From assembly GCA_037501455.1 (NCBI GenBank), contig CM074858.1, forward strand, positions 19,270,501 to 19,334,500: DNA of 64,000 bases, written 5' to 3'. Under the pieces are notes generated by a model. That model had not been told where the DNA came from. It searched no databases and saw only the letters and a list, made by a program, of their open reading frames with translations. Made by a program: the position numbers and the translations under genes. Within the stretch, counting starts at the first letter, position 1; every line of letters starts with the position of its first letter. This document shows positions 24,118 to 36,666 of the stretch, in pieces. The DNA comes from Lantana camara (taxonomy: Eukaryota; Streptophyta; Magnoliopsida; Lamiales; Verbenaceae).

Positions 24118-25401
24118 TGTAGCACCCCGCATGGTGGGTCACCACATCCCTTGCACCTAAGCCCAATCCACATACGAGATGAGAAACCCGTACATGAACC
24201 AAGTAGAGGCGAACGGGAGACTGACAGACTCACACCTAAGCTAGACGGAACGTAAACCCTGAAACTCAAACAAAATAAAAAAAAAAATGCGTATGCGGAA
24301 GCTAATCATTCATTCAAATTATTAAAGCACAAGCAGTAGGTGACGGATTCAACTAGCATAGATACCTAATCCCGTAAAAAAATAATAAATCATAAATACA
24401 AACAGGTTCAATCTGGTCCCTAGAAGCCTGTCCCAAAGAAAAAATATATCAAATACACAATTTAAACAAGGTATACATAAAACATACTTATACAGAATTC
24501 AAATCGTATGGAATGCAACAAACTCGAACAAAACAAAAGACACGACAGACTCCAAGGACTCGACACGCCGCCTAGCTCAAACTCCACGCGACCCTAGCAT
24601 ACTAAAAACAAAGGGGAGAGGGGTCAATCACACGGACTGAGTGAGGGGCTACCCACACACGCTACATATATATATAAGGAGTAAAGCACATTCAATCACA
24701 CAATTCGTGAACTCAGGGATAGTTTTTATACACCAAACTTTGCCTGTGATACGTACATATAGGGACTATTTAGCAAAACAAAACAAAACATAACTTAACA
24801 AACTCATACGTATCAAACATAACAAATCATATCAAATCTTATCAAAATATTTCATATCTTAGCTTATATTTTCAAAAAGATTCATATTTTATCTTAGTTA
24901 TAAGTCTATCCCCGTTTCACGAACTTTAATAGAGCATACATACAAAACTCGGCGGGTACGAGAAACAAATCCCATCCTGGGCTCCTCATACGAATCATAC
25001 ATATCAGAACAAAACAGAAAAATCAGACATACCTCCTTCTTCGGTGATGGAAGGGTTGCACGACCCTAACCATCCAAGCAGAAGAGGGGAGTGTGCACAC
25101 TCAAACCCTCAGGGTCCCATCCCCCTACCAAACCTCTTGGTGGGTTTCGGGTTAGTCCTATCAAATTGGAAACTATGCCTAGGGCAAGCCCGACGACCCG
25201 ATGCCATCCCGGGATTCCTCGCCCATAGTCTCCGGGGCCCAACAGACAAACAGACAGAACAGAATAGAGCAAATACCCCGCTACAGAATATAACGAATCA
25301 TAACTTACAAAATATACCTTACCTTGCAACAACTATGCTATACATACCTCTCCGTGTCAAATCCATAACATATTCATAGCTTGTAGATCTTGGCTTATAA
25401 G
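24118..25401 (-). mobile_element. LTR K, minus-oriented, cut by LTR G
   Basis: Starts with the terminus tgtagcacccc, as do LTRs B, C and D, and shares their order of blocks, including the actgagtgagg stretch (24637 onward) and a 'gatggaagggttgcacgaccc' stretch near 25046. It stops at 25401, where a plus-oriented LTR begins. Its expected target duplication is atgta (24113-24117). The frames at 25044-25379 are not protein genes. Confidence 0.7.
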
Positions 25402-27456
25402 TGTGACACCCCGTTTCTTTGGCTAGCCAGGTATGACGTCACAAGAGGGTCTTTGATGTTTTAACTTTCTCTTTTGATTTAATTTATACGTTGATTTATT
25501 TGTTTAAGTGATATTTGTGCACTAAGTGTTTAAATTTCACGCTTTAACTCTTGTAATTAATTTATCTAACTTTAATTTAATTCCCAAACTATGTGAATAC
25601 GTGCTATATTTGAATTATATGTTTATGAACTCGTTTACGTGTTTATTTTATTCGTTTATACTTGTTCGTTTTGGTTGGAGACCATTTCTTGTTTTGAGGG
25701 ATTTGGGGGCCTAACAAGTTTCAGCATGCCTCGGATTCCGGAAGGCATAACTCGAGCTCGGGAATTCAGATTCGAATTCTGGAAGTGGCGTTGGACTCGT
25801 AACGAGATTTTGGAGTTAAAGAACCAAGCCTTGTATTTTTCTAAGCCCGTTTGAACCCCCATATTTTGCCCGAAATGTGAGCATCGTGCAGCTTTGCCAC
25901 CTTTTACGGTTTTAGCCATAACTCCTTCATTTCTTAACCAAATGACTTGAAACTTGAGCCTAATTAACCCTACTTAAACCTATTTTCTCCTCCCCTAACC
26001 ATCATTTTCAGACCACACAAGAAAGGAGAGGAAAGGTGAAGCAAACTTGGAGATTCATCTCATTCCCGCCACTATTCACCAAGAGGAGATTTAAGCTCCA
26101 TACTTCTCCATCTCTTCTCCAATTTGAAATGTAACTATATGATTGTTTTCTCCACCCTTATGTGATCATTTTCATCCATGGAATTCAGATTTTAAGCTAG
26201 TCTTGATAGAGATTTGGAGCTTGTAGTGAATAGTTAGGGATTGTGAAATTTGATGAATTATTGTCGGTTGTAGATTGATGTTTGGAGTTCGATTTCATGG
26301 TGTTTCTTGGACCTTTTCTTACCAATTTGTTGCTGTGTTCTTGCCTCCTTGTTGTTTTTGTTGTTGAGATGGTGAACCAGGGGAGAACAGGGTTTTGTCT
26401 CACGAAGAAGATGGTGCCTGGTGCGAGTAACTCCCGTTAAGGCGTCTGTTCCTTTTGGAGGTAACGCCCGTTACCTCCAAGGCTTTGGGATGTTGTGTCC
26501 CTTAACGGGGTTTACCCCCTTTGTTCTTGGGAGGGTTAACCCCCGTTACCTCTCCACTTTTGCTACGTTTTTGTGGCTGTTCTTTCAGTGTTGTATTTGC
26601 TCATTTTCTCGTTTCATTTTCGATTATATTTAATTTCTCCCACCCCGATTATGATCCTAACATGTTAATGTGTTGTAATATGTTATGTTTCGTTAATTAT
26701 TTTAAGTTTGTGGCCTCGTTTGTTAGATATAATTGTGACTTGAATTCATGACCGTTATATGACACGTTTAACGTTTTCTTGATCTCTTGCTCTTTCCATG
26801 AACTTTAAGCTTATGAACGTTTATGTTATACTATAATATCATACGTTATAAGATTATTTGATATGATATGAGTTTAATTCTTGAATTCTTTGTGTAATAT
26901 TTGGTTATTTGCTCCGATATGCCTAAGTATGAATTTATATGACATGCACTGCACCCACTTGCCTTCGTATGCGTTGCTGTACGTCTAATTGGTTTATGAT
27001 TGAGTCTAAGTCTTGAGTATGTGTTTGTTTGTCTCAGAGAGAGGTTTCAGATCCGCCATTTAGCTTCTTTTTTATCGTCAACGCTCGTCCGTGAGCACTT
27101 TCGATAAAGGTGAGGTTTAGGTTTGTTTTCCTTTTAGTTAATACGACCTACGACCCTATGTGCTCATTTTTAAGCCCGCGTATGACTATACAATTATATT
27201 TATATAATAGATACGTGCTTATAAGATATGTTTATGATCTTGTCAAAAAATTAAATGATTTCGAATTATATATATATGAGCATACTTGAGCTTGAAAATG
27301 TTTTGTAATAAGGCTATGCTCCAAACCGTGTGTCTTCGTGCAAGCTATTCTCTTCTTCGACATGATATGGTTTAGGATGATATGGAGAGGTACGTTAAAA
27401 ACGTATGCCAAGTTGCAAGGTAAGGTATGCTAAGGTACATTAAGTTTTGTTCATTT
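25402..27456 (+). mobile_element. LTR G, plus-oriented, first segment
   Basis: Begins tgtgacacccc at 25402 after ataag, its expected target duplication. It is related to LTRs B, C and E in reverse orientation. It contains a palindrome cluster at 26425-26552. Solo LTR H interrupts it at 27457. No gene is supported; the short frames are LTR artefacts. Confidence 0.7.
26425..26552. repeat. Palindrome cluster in LTR G (gtaacgNccgttac)
   Basis: The best copy spans 26457-26478 with perfect 10-bp arms (GGAGGTAACG / CGTTACCTCC) around a CC centre. Weaker copies lie at 26425-26442 and 26534-26552. Arm sequence differs from LTRs A and J, but the layout (arm, CG, two-base centre, CG, arm) is the same. 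Confidence 0.8.
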
Positions 27457-29656
27457 TGTTGGGATAAATGCCCTGAAAATCCAATTATATTGTAAATATT
27501 TTGGATTATAAAACTAAAATTATAGCAAGTTATGATTATTTTACAAATTTAATAATTAATGACGTGTGATGGTATTTTATATGAAATGTGTTTCATAGGA
27601 AAAGAATTTAAATACCAAAAATCACGTGTCATTAAAGTTCTAGTCAGTATGATAAGAAAGTGTTCTTGTCAAGACTATAATGTGTTATATAAGATGATTA
27701 GTCTTTCGTCATAGGGAAATGGAGTTTCCAATTATAACACATTGATGATTTTCAATGAGATTGGAAACATCGAACTGGACCACTGAGATTGTTTATTTTA
27801 TAATGCTATCTAAAATAAACAAAATCTCTGAAGCATTAGACTTTAATCCTATCAGTGTTTCGACTTTAGGCATGTAGTGTTAATCACTGTGATGTACTCA
27901 GAAGTGAGGTCTCGGTAACGGGTGGCCAAAATACTTTGTACGTTCGTTGATTGCATGAAATGTGCTAAAGAGAAATATTGATCGAGGAATCTGTAACCTT
28001 GCTGGAAGGTTAAAAGATATCCCTGAAATAGATTTGCAAGAAGTTCAAATTAAAACTTTGGCCAAAGTACTTCGTGTGTGAGTCACCGAAGTTGTATGAT
28101 GAATATGTTTCACATACAGGGAATTTGAACTTAAGGCAAATCAAGAAGTTTCAGATTAGAAGTGAAAAATAAATGATAGTAGTATTGATTTATTTTTCAT
28201 GGATATCCGTACACAGGAGTAAAAATGCAAAATTATTATAGATCGAGAAATTCGTGATTAATTTAATTAATTTTAGAGTTCAACAATATTTATTTAGTGG
28301 AATTAAATATTGTTAAACGGTAATCAATTATTATTATGGGATGATAATAAATTGACTCGTTTGGAGCTAAAATTAATTAGTCCTGTAGGTCTCCCCGCAA
28401 TCCCTAACGAAGATCAAAGAGAAAATATTAAAAGGAGAGAGAGAAATAAATTTTCAAAGTGTTTGAAAATAGCCAAGGAATTTATTTTGAGAAAATAAAT
28501 TAAATTCCAAAGAGTTGGAAATGCCCGAAATTTTATTTTTGGAGAAAATAAAATTTTTCTGAAAAAAAAAAAAAAAAAGGAAGGATGACGTGGCAGAAGT
28601 TAACTTGTGGCGCTGATTGGGTGCCGGGTGGCGTGACACATGGACAGAGAGGATTGTGCTGCGTCATCAACAATAGACGGTCCAGATTAAACCTGGAAGG
28701 GTCCGAGTTGAATACGGGTTCGGCTAGGACCGACCCTGACACGTGGACTAATCGTAGTTCACCACGTTGCACACGGTCTGGACCAAGCTTAACCGACCGG
28801 TTCATCGCTGGACCGGTCCGAACCGCTGGACCGTCGGTCGGACAGGATGAACCGGCCATGCGGCACCTGCTTGTGCCAGCGTCTGCCCCACGCGCTCCAT
28901 GCACATGCAGGAATTGTTGGCGGCGCGTGCCAGCACGTGCCGGCGCGTGGTCGGTGGCTGCAGACCCCTGGCGAGATGCTCTTCCACGTGGCGCCTCCGG
29001 ATTTGCGGGTTGAGCTTGGAGTGCACGACATTCTTGGAAAATGGACGAAAATGACCTCAATTTCTTGCCTATAAATAGGCTGTCCATTTCATTTGAAAAT
29101 TATCAGAATTTGGCTTTTCTTTTCCAGTTTCAAAGCTGTCCGAGAGTCTCTCTCTCTTATTTATAATTAATCCTTAATTAAGGATTAATTAATTAACTTA
29201 ATTAGGTGGTTATATAATTAATATATAATCCACTTAATTATTAGAAAATAGGGATTTTCTAGTTTTAGAAAAAAGGGTTTTTCTAGCAAAATATTTTTCT
29301 CAAAGTATTTAGCGAAATACTGTCGGAGCCCACACTCCAAAATCTTAATCGGGGATATTATGGGGAAGCTCTGTCAGTTTCACGAGAAAATATCGAGGTG
29401 CTGGAAAAGTGCCGTTGATAGCCAATTTTGCCGTACGGTAATACCTTTATGCTGCCGAAATTAATATTTGCATATTGTGATTATATGCTATCTGATTTAA
29501 AATTATGTTATCAATGCTTGTATATATTAGAGTTATGCTGCCCGATTTGTTCCGTTGCTTAAAATATTTTAGAAATATTTTAATAACGAGATTATGGCGA
29601 AAATTTTGAAATATTTCCCTATACCGTCACTCTGCTTCGGGCCCGCCACACCAACA
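27457..29656. mobile_element. Solo copia-type LTR H (2200 bp)
   Basis: Starts tgttgggataaa and ends gccacaccaaca, TG..CA termini usual in Ty1/copia LTRs. The flanks are cattt (27452-27456) and ctttt (29657-29661), matching at four of five positions. There is no priming site or coding sequence. A G+C-rich zone (28580-29040) makes open frames on both strands (142, 184, 80 and 75 aa). They overlap each other and show no domain, so they are not called genes. Confidence 0.7.
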
Positions 29657-30585
29657 CTTTTGTAGCGAGTTAAGATCGGTAATACGTATTGGTAAGGTTA
29701 TTGGGCCCCGAAGACGTGGGTAAGGATGCCCGGGGCGGCAAGGGCTGTCGGGTTAAGCTTGTGCACGGTCTCTATTTGAAGTACTTATGCGCGACTCTTG
29801 GAGGTTGAGGAGGCGTGGTGCTTCAAGCACAATGTGGGTTAGCTACTCCTTGTGCATTGGTAAGAGTAGTGAGGGTTTGCTCCCCGAGCTACATGTTGTT
29901 GGGGTTGGATTAGTTATGATTTCTGTTTTATTCTGTAAGTTAATAAATGGGGATTTAGTTGAGATATGTTGATTATGAAACGGGATATGATCTTTCTTTT
30001 GTACTTTGACCGGTTATGTTATGAATATGTAAATTTAATTAGGAAATTGGTTTCTGTATGCAAAACCCTACCCCCGGTTCATAGTCTTTTGTTTATTATG
30101 TGCTTTGCTCTATACGTATATATGTGTTGGTGTGTGTTAGCCCCTCACTCAGTCGGTGGACTGACCCTCTCCTTTCAACTTTTCAATTTGCAGGTTTTGG
30201 CTCGTGCTAGGCGGAGTCATGAGTCGATCGGGTTCTAGTCACCTAGTTCGAGTTATTTTCATTTGCATTCGGTCACAATTTGGTATAAGATTTGTATTTG
30301 TTGGACGAATTATGTATAAACCTTTGAATTCTTGTTTATATATTTGGGGACAGGCTTCTAGGGATAGTTGAACCCGTACATGTTGATTTTTATTTCTTGA
30401 ATTTGGTACGCATGCTTCCGCTTCCTTGTTGTTTTCACGCGCTCTGATCCTGTCTTAGCTCCTCCTGGCTTAGCGTGTGTGTGTAGGTCCCATTCGCTTA
30501 GTCTTGGGATCATGTATGGATTTCTATTTCATATGTGGGTTCGGGTCTAGGTACGGGGGATATGATAGCTCGCCGCTCTGGGCGC
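29657..30585 (+). mobile_element. LTR G, second segment
   Basis: Continuation of LTR G after H. It carries the block also seen, in the other orientation, in LTRs K and C (cctcactcagt at 30143 onward, and the taggcggagtc and gggacaggcttctaggg stretches), which lies near the 3' end of these LTRs. It is interrupted by copia element I at 30586. ggcgc (30581-30585) is the expected target duplication of I. Confidence 0.7.
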
Positions 30586-32535
30586 TGTTGGGAAAAACAC
30601 GATCAGAAAGCGTAGCGGAATTTAAAAATTTTCCCAAAAGTAAGACCGGACTTGCAATTTCTATCTCCAAATCTTAAGGATTCAAGAACTTACAAGAATC
30701 GACGCTTTCTTGACACGTTTTGAGCTGCCCTCAAAGACGCTTCATGCGGTAATGACAACGCCGTCCCTCGAAAGATTCTTTCTACTAGATTCCATAGTAG
30801 GTTTCCTCTAGAGTAATAATCCACACCAGACCTAGATTCAAATCATGTCAGGGAGAGTGCTAGCGGTATAACATGTGTAAAGAAAGAAACATAAAACGAG
30901 AAGAAAGAGAGTAAGAAAATTATCCCATCATGAAGCCATCGTGTCGTTTGGGCATGATCTCTCTATCACGCGTGAGAGACAATTTTTGAACCCCTTAGCC
31001 TATTTATAGGTTAGGGTTCGAACACCCCTTTGTTTTGTCGGAATCGGATTCCAATTTTGAATTTTCTTCTATTTCTTTTTCTTCAAGTAATTGGAATCTT
31101 ATTCAAAATAAGATATTTATTTCTTCTAGAAGAGAAGCTCCTAATCAATTTAGGAATATTAATTATTCTATTAATAATTAATATCTTATTCCAATAATAT
31201 TTATTCTAATCATATTAGAATTAATATTTACTAGAATAATAAATAGAAGATATTTAGTATTTATTTATTTATTTATTCTAATCAAATTAGAACAAGTAAA
31301 TAATTAAATACTTAGAATTAATTCTCTAATTAATTCCATAAAGGGCTTTAGAATTAATTCTCTAATTAATTCTAGCAAATAATTCTCTAATTAATTCTAA
31401 CGAGCTAAAATTAATTCTCTAATTAATTTTATTTAGCTTTATAATTAATTCTCTTAATTAATTATATTAGGGATTTATAATTAATTCTCCTAATTAATTA
31501 TATTTGGGCTTTATAATTAATTCTCTAATTAACCAACACATGGTCCAATTTCTCAATTGGACCACACGCCCAAACTCAAGCTCATGTGCGAGACGTGTAC
31601 AGTTTCGATCAACTATTTGATCTTTCCTTCAACACCCTTTGAACCTGGCATTTATGTGTGACCCCCTAGGTTCATTTTCAGTTAGTAGTGAGACTAATAC
31701 GCTTTATCAGTTCACAGATGACACGACCATAGTCTAGCCACAGGTGTGTGACCCCTAGCCAAACAATGAATATATATTCGGAAGAACCTTTCAGTCAATG
31801 ACAGCTGTGAGGTATGATCCTCCTACCAGCCCATCTCTCGATTAAGATCTAGGGCATGAGAATAATGAGAGCCCCACTAATCTAGATCATAAAGCTAAGT
31901 TGGTTTCATATCCATTTGATCTCAATCCAAGAAACCCTTTTCTTGATGTCTTGATCCACTACCTCGGCCGAGGGTTTAGGATGGCACATGAACAACTTAT
32001 GCAATAAGAGGTTTTCTTGTATTTAAGCAAGTGTAGGTCCTTTGTTAATTCTCATATACTTCCATGTGCCACTTATGCAGCCCCAACATACGCCTTGAAT
32101 CAGTTGTCTCATGAGACATCCTTTAAAGCTTGTACCAAAGACTACAGAGTTAGCTCACAAAGCATCTATGGAATCTCAAGTCAAAGGATTACTTTACTCA
32201 CACTATTGACCTGCGAGATATTTCCTAATCTGGAAGTTTCCTCTTCCTGAAGTGGAAACTTCCTTTCCCATTTAGGAATCTTCTCACGCGGGACACCTCA
32301 GTGTACCCATTCTAACAACAAACACCCTTATGTATTACGTACGCATCAAATTATGCACTTTACACCCCATGAAACAGGATGCTCCTTCTTAAGGATGCAA
32401 TCCCACGAGCAAGTCTCAATCGAGCCTAATCAACACTCCCACTGTTTTTTAAACTCATCGACTTGGAGTGGTTTCTAATCCGGTCTTGAGTTAGGGCTTG
32501 GTTCATGTGTTATTCACCTAATGACAAAGTCCCTA
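30586..32535 (-). mobile_element. Copia element I, left (3') LTR, first segment
   Basis: Starts tgttgggaaaaacac, identical for 21 bases to the right LTR start at 42326 and similar to solo LTR L at 51931. The region 31310-31530 is built of repeated attaattctctaatta units, with fewer units in the right LTR. It is interrupted by element J, with cccta (32531-32535) duplicated at 36667-36671. Confidence 0.85.
32224..32277. repeat. Conserved inverted repeat in copia I/L LTRs
   Basis: cctaatctggaagtttcc faces ggaaacttcctttcccatttagg, able to form a stem of about 18 bp. The same structure is kept in the diverged solo LTR L at 53361-53413, including its loop-flanking bases. Confidence 0.6.
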
Positions 32536-35060
32536 TGTAACGCCCCGATTTTTCTAATTAACCTTTTTCGCTTCATTGTACTTTTATAAAAATTCATGAC
32601 ACATTAATTATATCAAATCTTTGATTTCATATCATTCAAAATATTATTTCATGGCACGAAAAATATTTTTTGCATGAAAACAATTACCGAGAGTGATAAA
32701 ATTACCAAATTGTCCCTAGTTAAGTATTTTCTATAATTCTAGGGACTTAATTGCACGAACTTTTAGGACCGAATTGATCATATTTTAAAACTAAGAATAC
32801 TCAATTGCGTACTTTTATAAGCTAGAGGATTAATTGGCAAATTAGTATATTTCACAATTTTCAAAAATGGATGAATCATGTATTAACCCTTTCCATGAGC
32901 TTCCATGAGCTCATTTCATCCAACAATTGCCAAAACATATCCATCTCTCTCTCGGTATTTCAAGAAGAGGAGGAGGAAGAGATTTTTCATCTCAATCATC
33001 AAGATTTCAAGAAGTGTTCCAAGGAATTAGGAGATCATCATCATCATCATCCACTTTCTTCATTTCTTTCATTTTCAAGGTTGGTTTGCATGGAATTGAT
33101 GATTTTGATCATATTTGAATAGGTTAGGGTTTGAGTGATATATGCTATATGATTGAAATAGAATTGGAAGCATGATTAAATGATCATATCATGAATTATA
33201 ACATGGTTTATTCATGAAATAATTGGATATTTGGCAAGAATGTTCAAGAGTTGATCATGAGTTTGAAGCATGAATATGTGATGATAGTTCATGGTTTTAA
33301 GTGTCCAAGGTTATTTTATTACTTTATGAATGTGTATGCATCCTATTCCCACAAATTGTAGTATTTGGGGATCAAAATTGGGTGTTTGTGGCTTTGTTGC
33401 TTTCTTCCCGAGAGCTTCCCCTGTTTCTGCCTCTGTTTTTCATTTACAGAGACTGGGAACGACCGTTCCCAGCCTTAAGGCTTTACGGGAACGACCGTTC
33501 CCATTCCTTTTCAAAATTAGGCGGCCGACTACGGGAACGGCCGTTCCCATTTTGGCCTTGGAGCCGGAAGGGCCGTTCCCATGAGGCGCGTTTTAAAAAG
33601 GGGAAAACGCGGGCACGTTTTGGGGAACTCTTGGGAACGACCGTTCCCATTTTACAAAGGGAACGGGAACGGTCGTTCCCACCTGTGTTGCAGAACAAAA
33701 GTTTCTGCATAAAATTACGAAATTAGCCCCTCGATCCAACGACTTCTTTGACCCCGAATTGCTATAATATGTACTAATATGATGTGAAACAACATATTAT
33801 GATACCACATTGCATTTTCATGATCGTTTCGACACATTTCCGCCGTTCGTCATATTTGGTCCATTTTAGGTCATAACTCATGTATACACGTCGTGTTTAC
33901 ACAGGTCACGAGGTCGTGAACGAGGGACAAGCTCCCTAGAACGTATCCTTGTTGCATTTCACAAGAAAGGTGAGGTTTAGTGAATAATTGTATAACACCC
34001 TCAAACCGTATGTGAACTTTCGAAGCCAAAATCGTGTTTACTTATTGTCTTAAGCTCTTTCTAAACGGTTAAAACAGTTTTAAGCAAATCGGACTCATGC
34101 AAAGCAATGCATGTGGTTCGATTAATAGCACGATCATGCAAAGCAATGCATGTATTGAGCTATATTGATTGTTTAGTGGCGAGTAGCATGATAGCACATT
34201 GGGCCCGAGGGTACGTGTACGAGTCAACCGGGAAAGCATCGGGCTGACGGGTAGCTCTATACACACCCCTCAACACTGGGATGACCCCTGAATCCACCAG
34301 GAGGTTGGTGGAGGAAGGAATCCCGCACGTAGGAGTCATGTTCCTGACGTGCGTAGACTGGATGGATAGGGCTTTGCAAACCCACCATCACCCGGAGTGA
34401 AGGAGTTCTTGAATGAATATGTGTACACCATAAATGAATTGCGTGATCATATGATACTACGCTAGCCGGTAATGAATCACTATTGGAGTAAGGTTGGAAA
34501 GCCCTCACTCGCCAGGGCCACGTGCAATAACGTGAACTTTAAATTAATTAATTAACTGGTTAGTTGTAATCTCGGGCGATGGTTATTGTCTTTTAAACTC
34601 ATATCGCTTTTATAGTAAAACATTACCCGAGGTCACAACGTGCATGTTACTTGTGTTATACTTATATTTACTGCCTCGCTCAGTCTTCCATGGACTGACA
34701 CCCCACCTTTCAGGTACTTGAGAGCGGTCGTGGGCTAGGCGGGAGTCGAGTCAGGTCGCACACCTCACAGAGTCTAGCATTCCATTTATGTTCAGAACTT
34801 TTGTTGTTATGCTATGACCGTTACTATCACGTGTTGGACATTTTGATAATGTATTGATAGATATGTATTATCTACTGATGAATTATTCGGTGCTGCTGCT
34901 TCATTTTATTGCATGTATAGTTTAGTTCCCGCCTAGCTTGTTGGTATTGCATTGTCACCCGTTCGCTATAGCTTTGATTTATGTATGGATTACCCATTTC
35001 ATACGTGGATTGAGGCTATAGTGCGGGGGTGTGGCACCTCCACGTGTAAGGGGTGTTACA
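32536..35060 (+). mobile_element. Element J, 5' LTR (2525 bp)
   Basis: Starts tgtaacgccccg and ends aaggggtgttaca, followed by a canonical primer-binding site. It contains five perfect or near-perfect 16-bp palindromes between 33455 and 33680. The 141-aa and 84-aa frames across the palindromes are artefacts, as equivalents appear on the opposite strand. Confidence 0.9.
33455..33680. repeat. Palindrome cluster in LTR J (gggaacgNNcgttccc)
   Basis: Sixteen-base palindromes at 33455-33470, 33487-33502, 33533-33548, 33633-33648 and 33665-33680, plus a degenerate one at about 33566-33580. Arms GGGAACG/CGTTCCC are constant, while the two centre bases vary (AC, GC, GT). Confidence 0.9.
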
Positions 35061-35067
35061 TCTAAGG

Positions 35068-35080
35068 TGGTATCAGAGCC
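35068..35080 (+). promoter_or_regulatory. Initiator-Met primer-binding site of element J
   Basis: TGGTATCAGAGCC, an exact match to the usual plant site, seven bases after the end of the 5' LTR. It fixes the element's orientation. Confidence 0.95.
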
Positions 35081-35312
35081 CGGTTGCAAAACCGAGGTTC
35101 TCGAGTCGTGTCAAGTGAGTCTAGGTCGAACGGCATAGGATTACTTGTTATGTGAGAAGTTGGTATTTAATTGAAATTACGTGAATTACTTGGATTCTTG
35201 AATTATTTGAATCTCTGAAAAGAAATGTGTGCTGCATTAACTTGATAAAATTATTTGCACACATTTTGCATCTATTAACCAAACCATGCATGTATAGTGA
35301 ATTCATTTCAGG

Positions 35313-36428
35313 ATGGATCATGGTAGACATCATCGCGACCAGTCCCCGAGACATAGACAGCATCGTCATCGCCGCCACCATCGCCATGAGGAGTCATCCC
35401 CTTCCCCACCTCCTCAAGCCCAGCCTCAGGATTTTATGAACGCGGTGGTAGGGTTAATCGATCAGAGGATACAGGAAAGGGTTCCTCCCGCACCTCCTAC
35501 GCAGATAGCACCACCGGGTAACCCTATTTCTGCTATACTTCGGGAATTCCAAAACCAACAACCCCCAAAGTTCTACAAGGGTGATGACATTCAGGCTGAA
35601 ATGTGGCTCAAAGAGATTGATAGGATTTGGCAACTTATTCCTTGTGACTCCCAGGAAAAAGCCCGCTGCACTCTTACGTTGATTCAGGGCGAAGCTTACT
35701 CCTGGTGGGAAAGTAATCAGATTGTATTGGAAGCGGCCGGAGAAACTATCAATTGGGAGGTATTTGTTAGGGAATTCAGAAACAAATTTATTCCTCCAGC
35801 TTCACGTACTCGGAGGTTGAGGGAATTTACTGAATTAAAGCAAGAAGGAAGATCTGTGGGCGAGTACATAGCGGAATACGAACGCTTATCTCGCTATGCA
35901 CCCAACATAGCGAGCGACGATTTCCACAAAGCGGTGCAATTTGTGCAAGGACTCAGGCCGGAAATACAAGATGCTTTGAAAGCCGCTAATACAAGTACTT
36001 GGGCCAAAGCTACAGCAAAGGCGTTGAAGGTTGAGGATTCGGACAATGCAAGAAGGCCTGTTCCTCCCCTCGAACAGGACTTAGTCCCAGGATCAGGACC
36101 GGATTCTAATACCATGAAAAGGTCCGTTAGTGATTCGGTTTTACCACCTCCGGAAAAATCCAAAAAGAAGAAGTCCCAGAATAATAAATCAGTTTCAGGA
36201 AGTACTTCTTCTATGACTTCGCCATCACAGTCAGGAAAGATTCTTTGCACATATTGTGGGCGCGATAATCATACCTACGAGACTTGTCGAGAACGGTTGA
36301 ATCTATGTATGAGATGTGGGGGTAAAGACCATCAAGCAAATATGTGTCCAAGGCGAAGAGAAAGAACAAGAATAGCCAGAGGTATCAACTACATTCATAG
36401 CAACTTCCACGGTGAACGGTATCATTAA
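35313..36428 (+). CDS. Element J gag polyprotein (371 aa)
   Basis: An open frame beginning 253 bp after the LTR. A His/Arg-rich N-terminus leads to a Retrotrans_gag core (about residues 80-190, with YSWWES and a FREFRNKFIPP-like stretch). A Ser/Lys-rich linker follows, then two zinc knuckles: C312, C315, H320, C325 and C332, C335, H340, C345 (both CX2CX4HX4C). It is typical of Ty3/gypsy chromovirus-type gag, which packages element RNA. The frame is intact with a stop at 36426-36428. No protease or polymerase follows, because the element is deleted down to the last 178 bp of its 3' LTR. Confidence 0.9.
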   Translation: MDHGRHHRDQSPRHRQHRHRRHHRHEESSPSPPPQAQPQDFMNAVVGLIDQRIQERVPPAPPTQIAPPGNPISAILREFQNQQPPKFYKGDDIQAEMWLKEIDRIWQLIPCDSQEKARCTLTLIQGEAYSWWESNQIVLEAAGETINWEVFVREFRNKFIPPASRTRRLREFTELKQEGRSVGEYIAEYERLSRYAPNIASDDFHKAVQFVQGLRPEIQDALKAANTSTWAKATAKALKVEDSDNARRPVPPLEQDLVPGSGPDSNTMKRSVSDSVLPPPEKSKKKKSQNNKSVSGSTSSMTSPSQSGKILCTYCGRDNHTYETCRERLNLCMRCGGKDHQANMCPRRRERTRIARGINYIHSNFHGERYH

Positions 36429-36488
36429 ACATGCATATCACGAACATCATGAATTTTATTATTAATGAAATTATTGCTAGCCACAATG

Positions 36489-36666
36489 TGCTTCGGTGCT
36501 GCTGCTTCATTTTATTGCATGTATAGTTTAGTTCCCGCCTAGCTTGTTGGTATTGCATTGTCACCCGTTCGCTATAGCTTTGATTTATGTATGGATTACC
36601 CATTTCATACGTGGATTGAGGCTATAGTGCGGGGGTGTGGCACCTCCACGTGTAAGGGGTGTTACA
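36489..36666 (+). mobile_element. Element J, 3' LTR remnant (last 178 bp)
   Basis: Matches the final 170-odd bases of the 5' LTR (from cggtgctgctgcttc to aggggtgttaca). After it comes cccta (36667-36671), the exact duplicate of 32531-32535. The whole element is therefore 32536-36666 (4131 bp), with polymerase and most of the 3' LTR deleted. Confidence 0.9.

Noticed and set aside
28533..29087. Overlapping 142-184 aa frames on both strands in LTR H
   Set aside because: High G+C content lowers stop frequency; no recognisable domain and the block lies inside a solo LTR.
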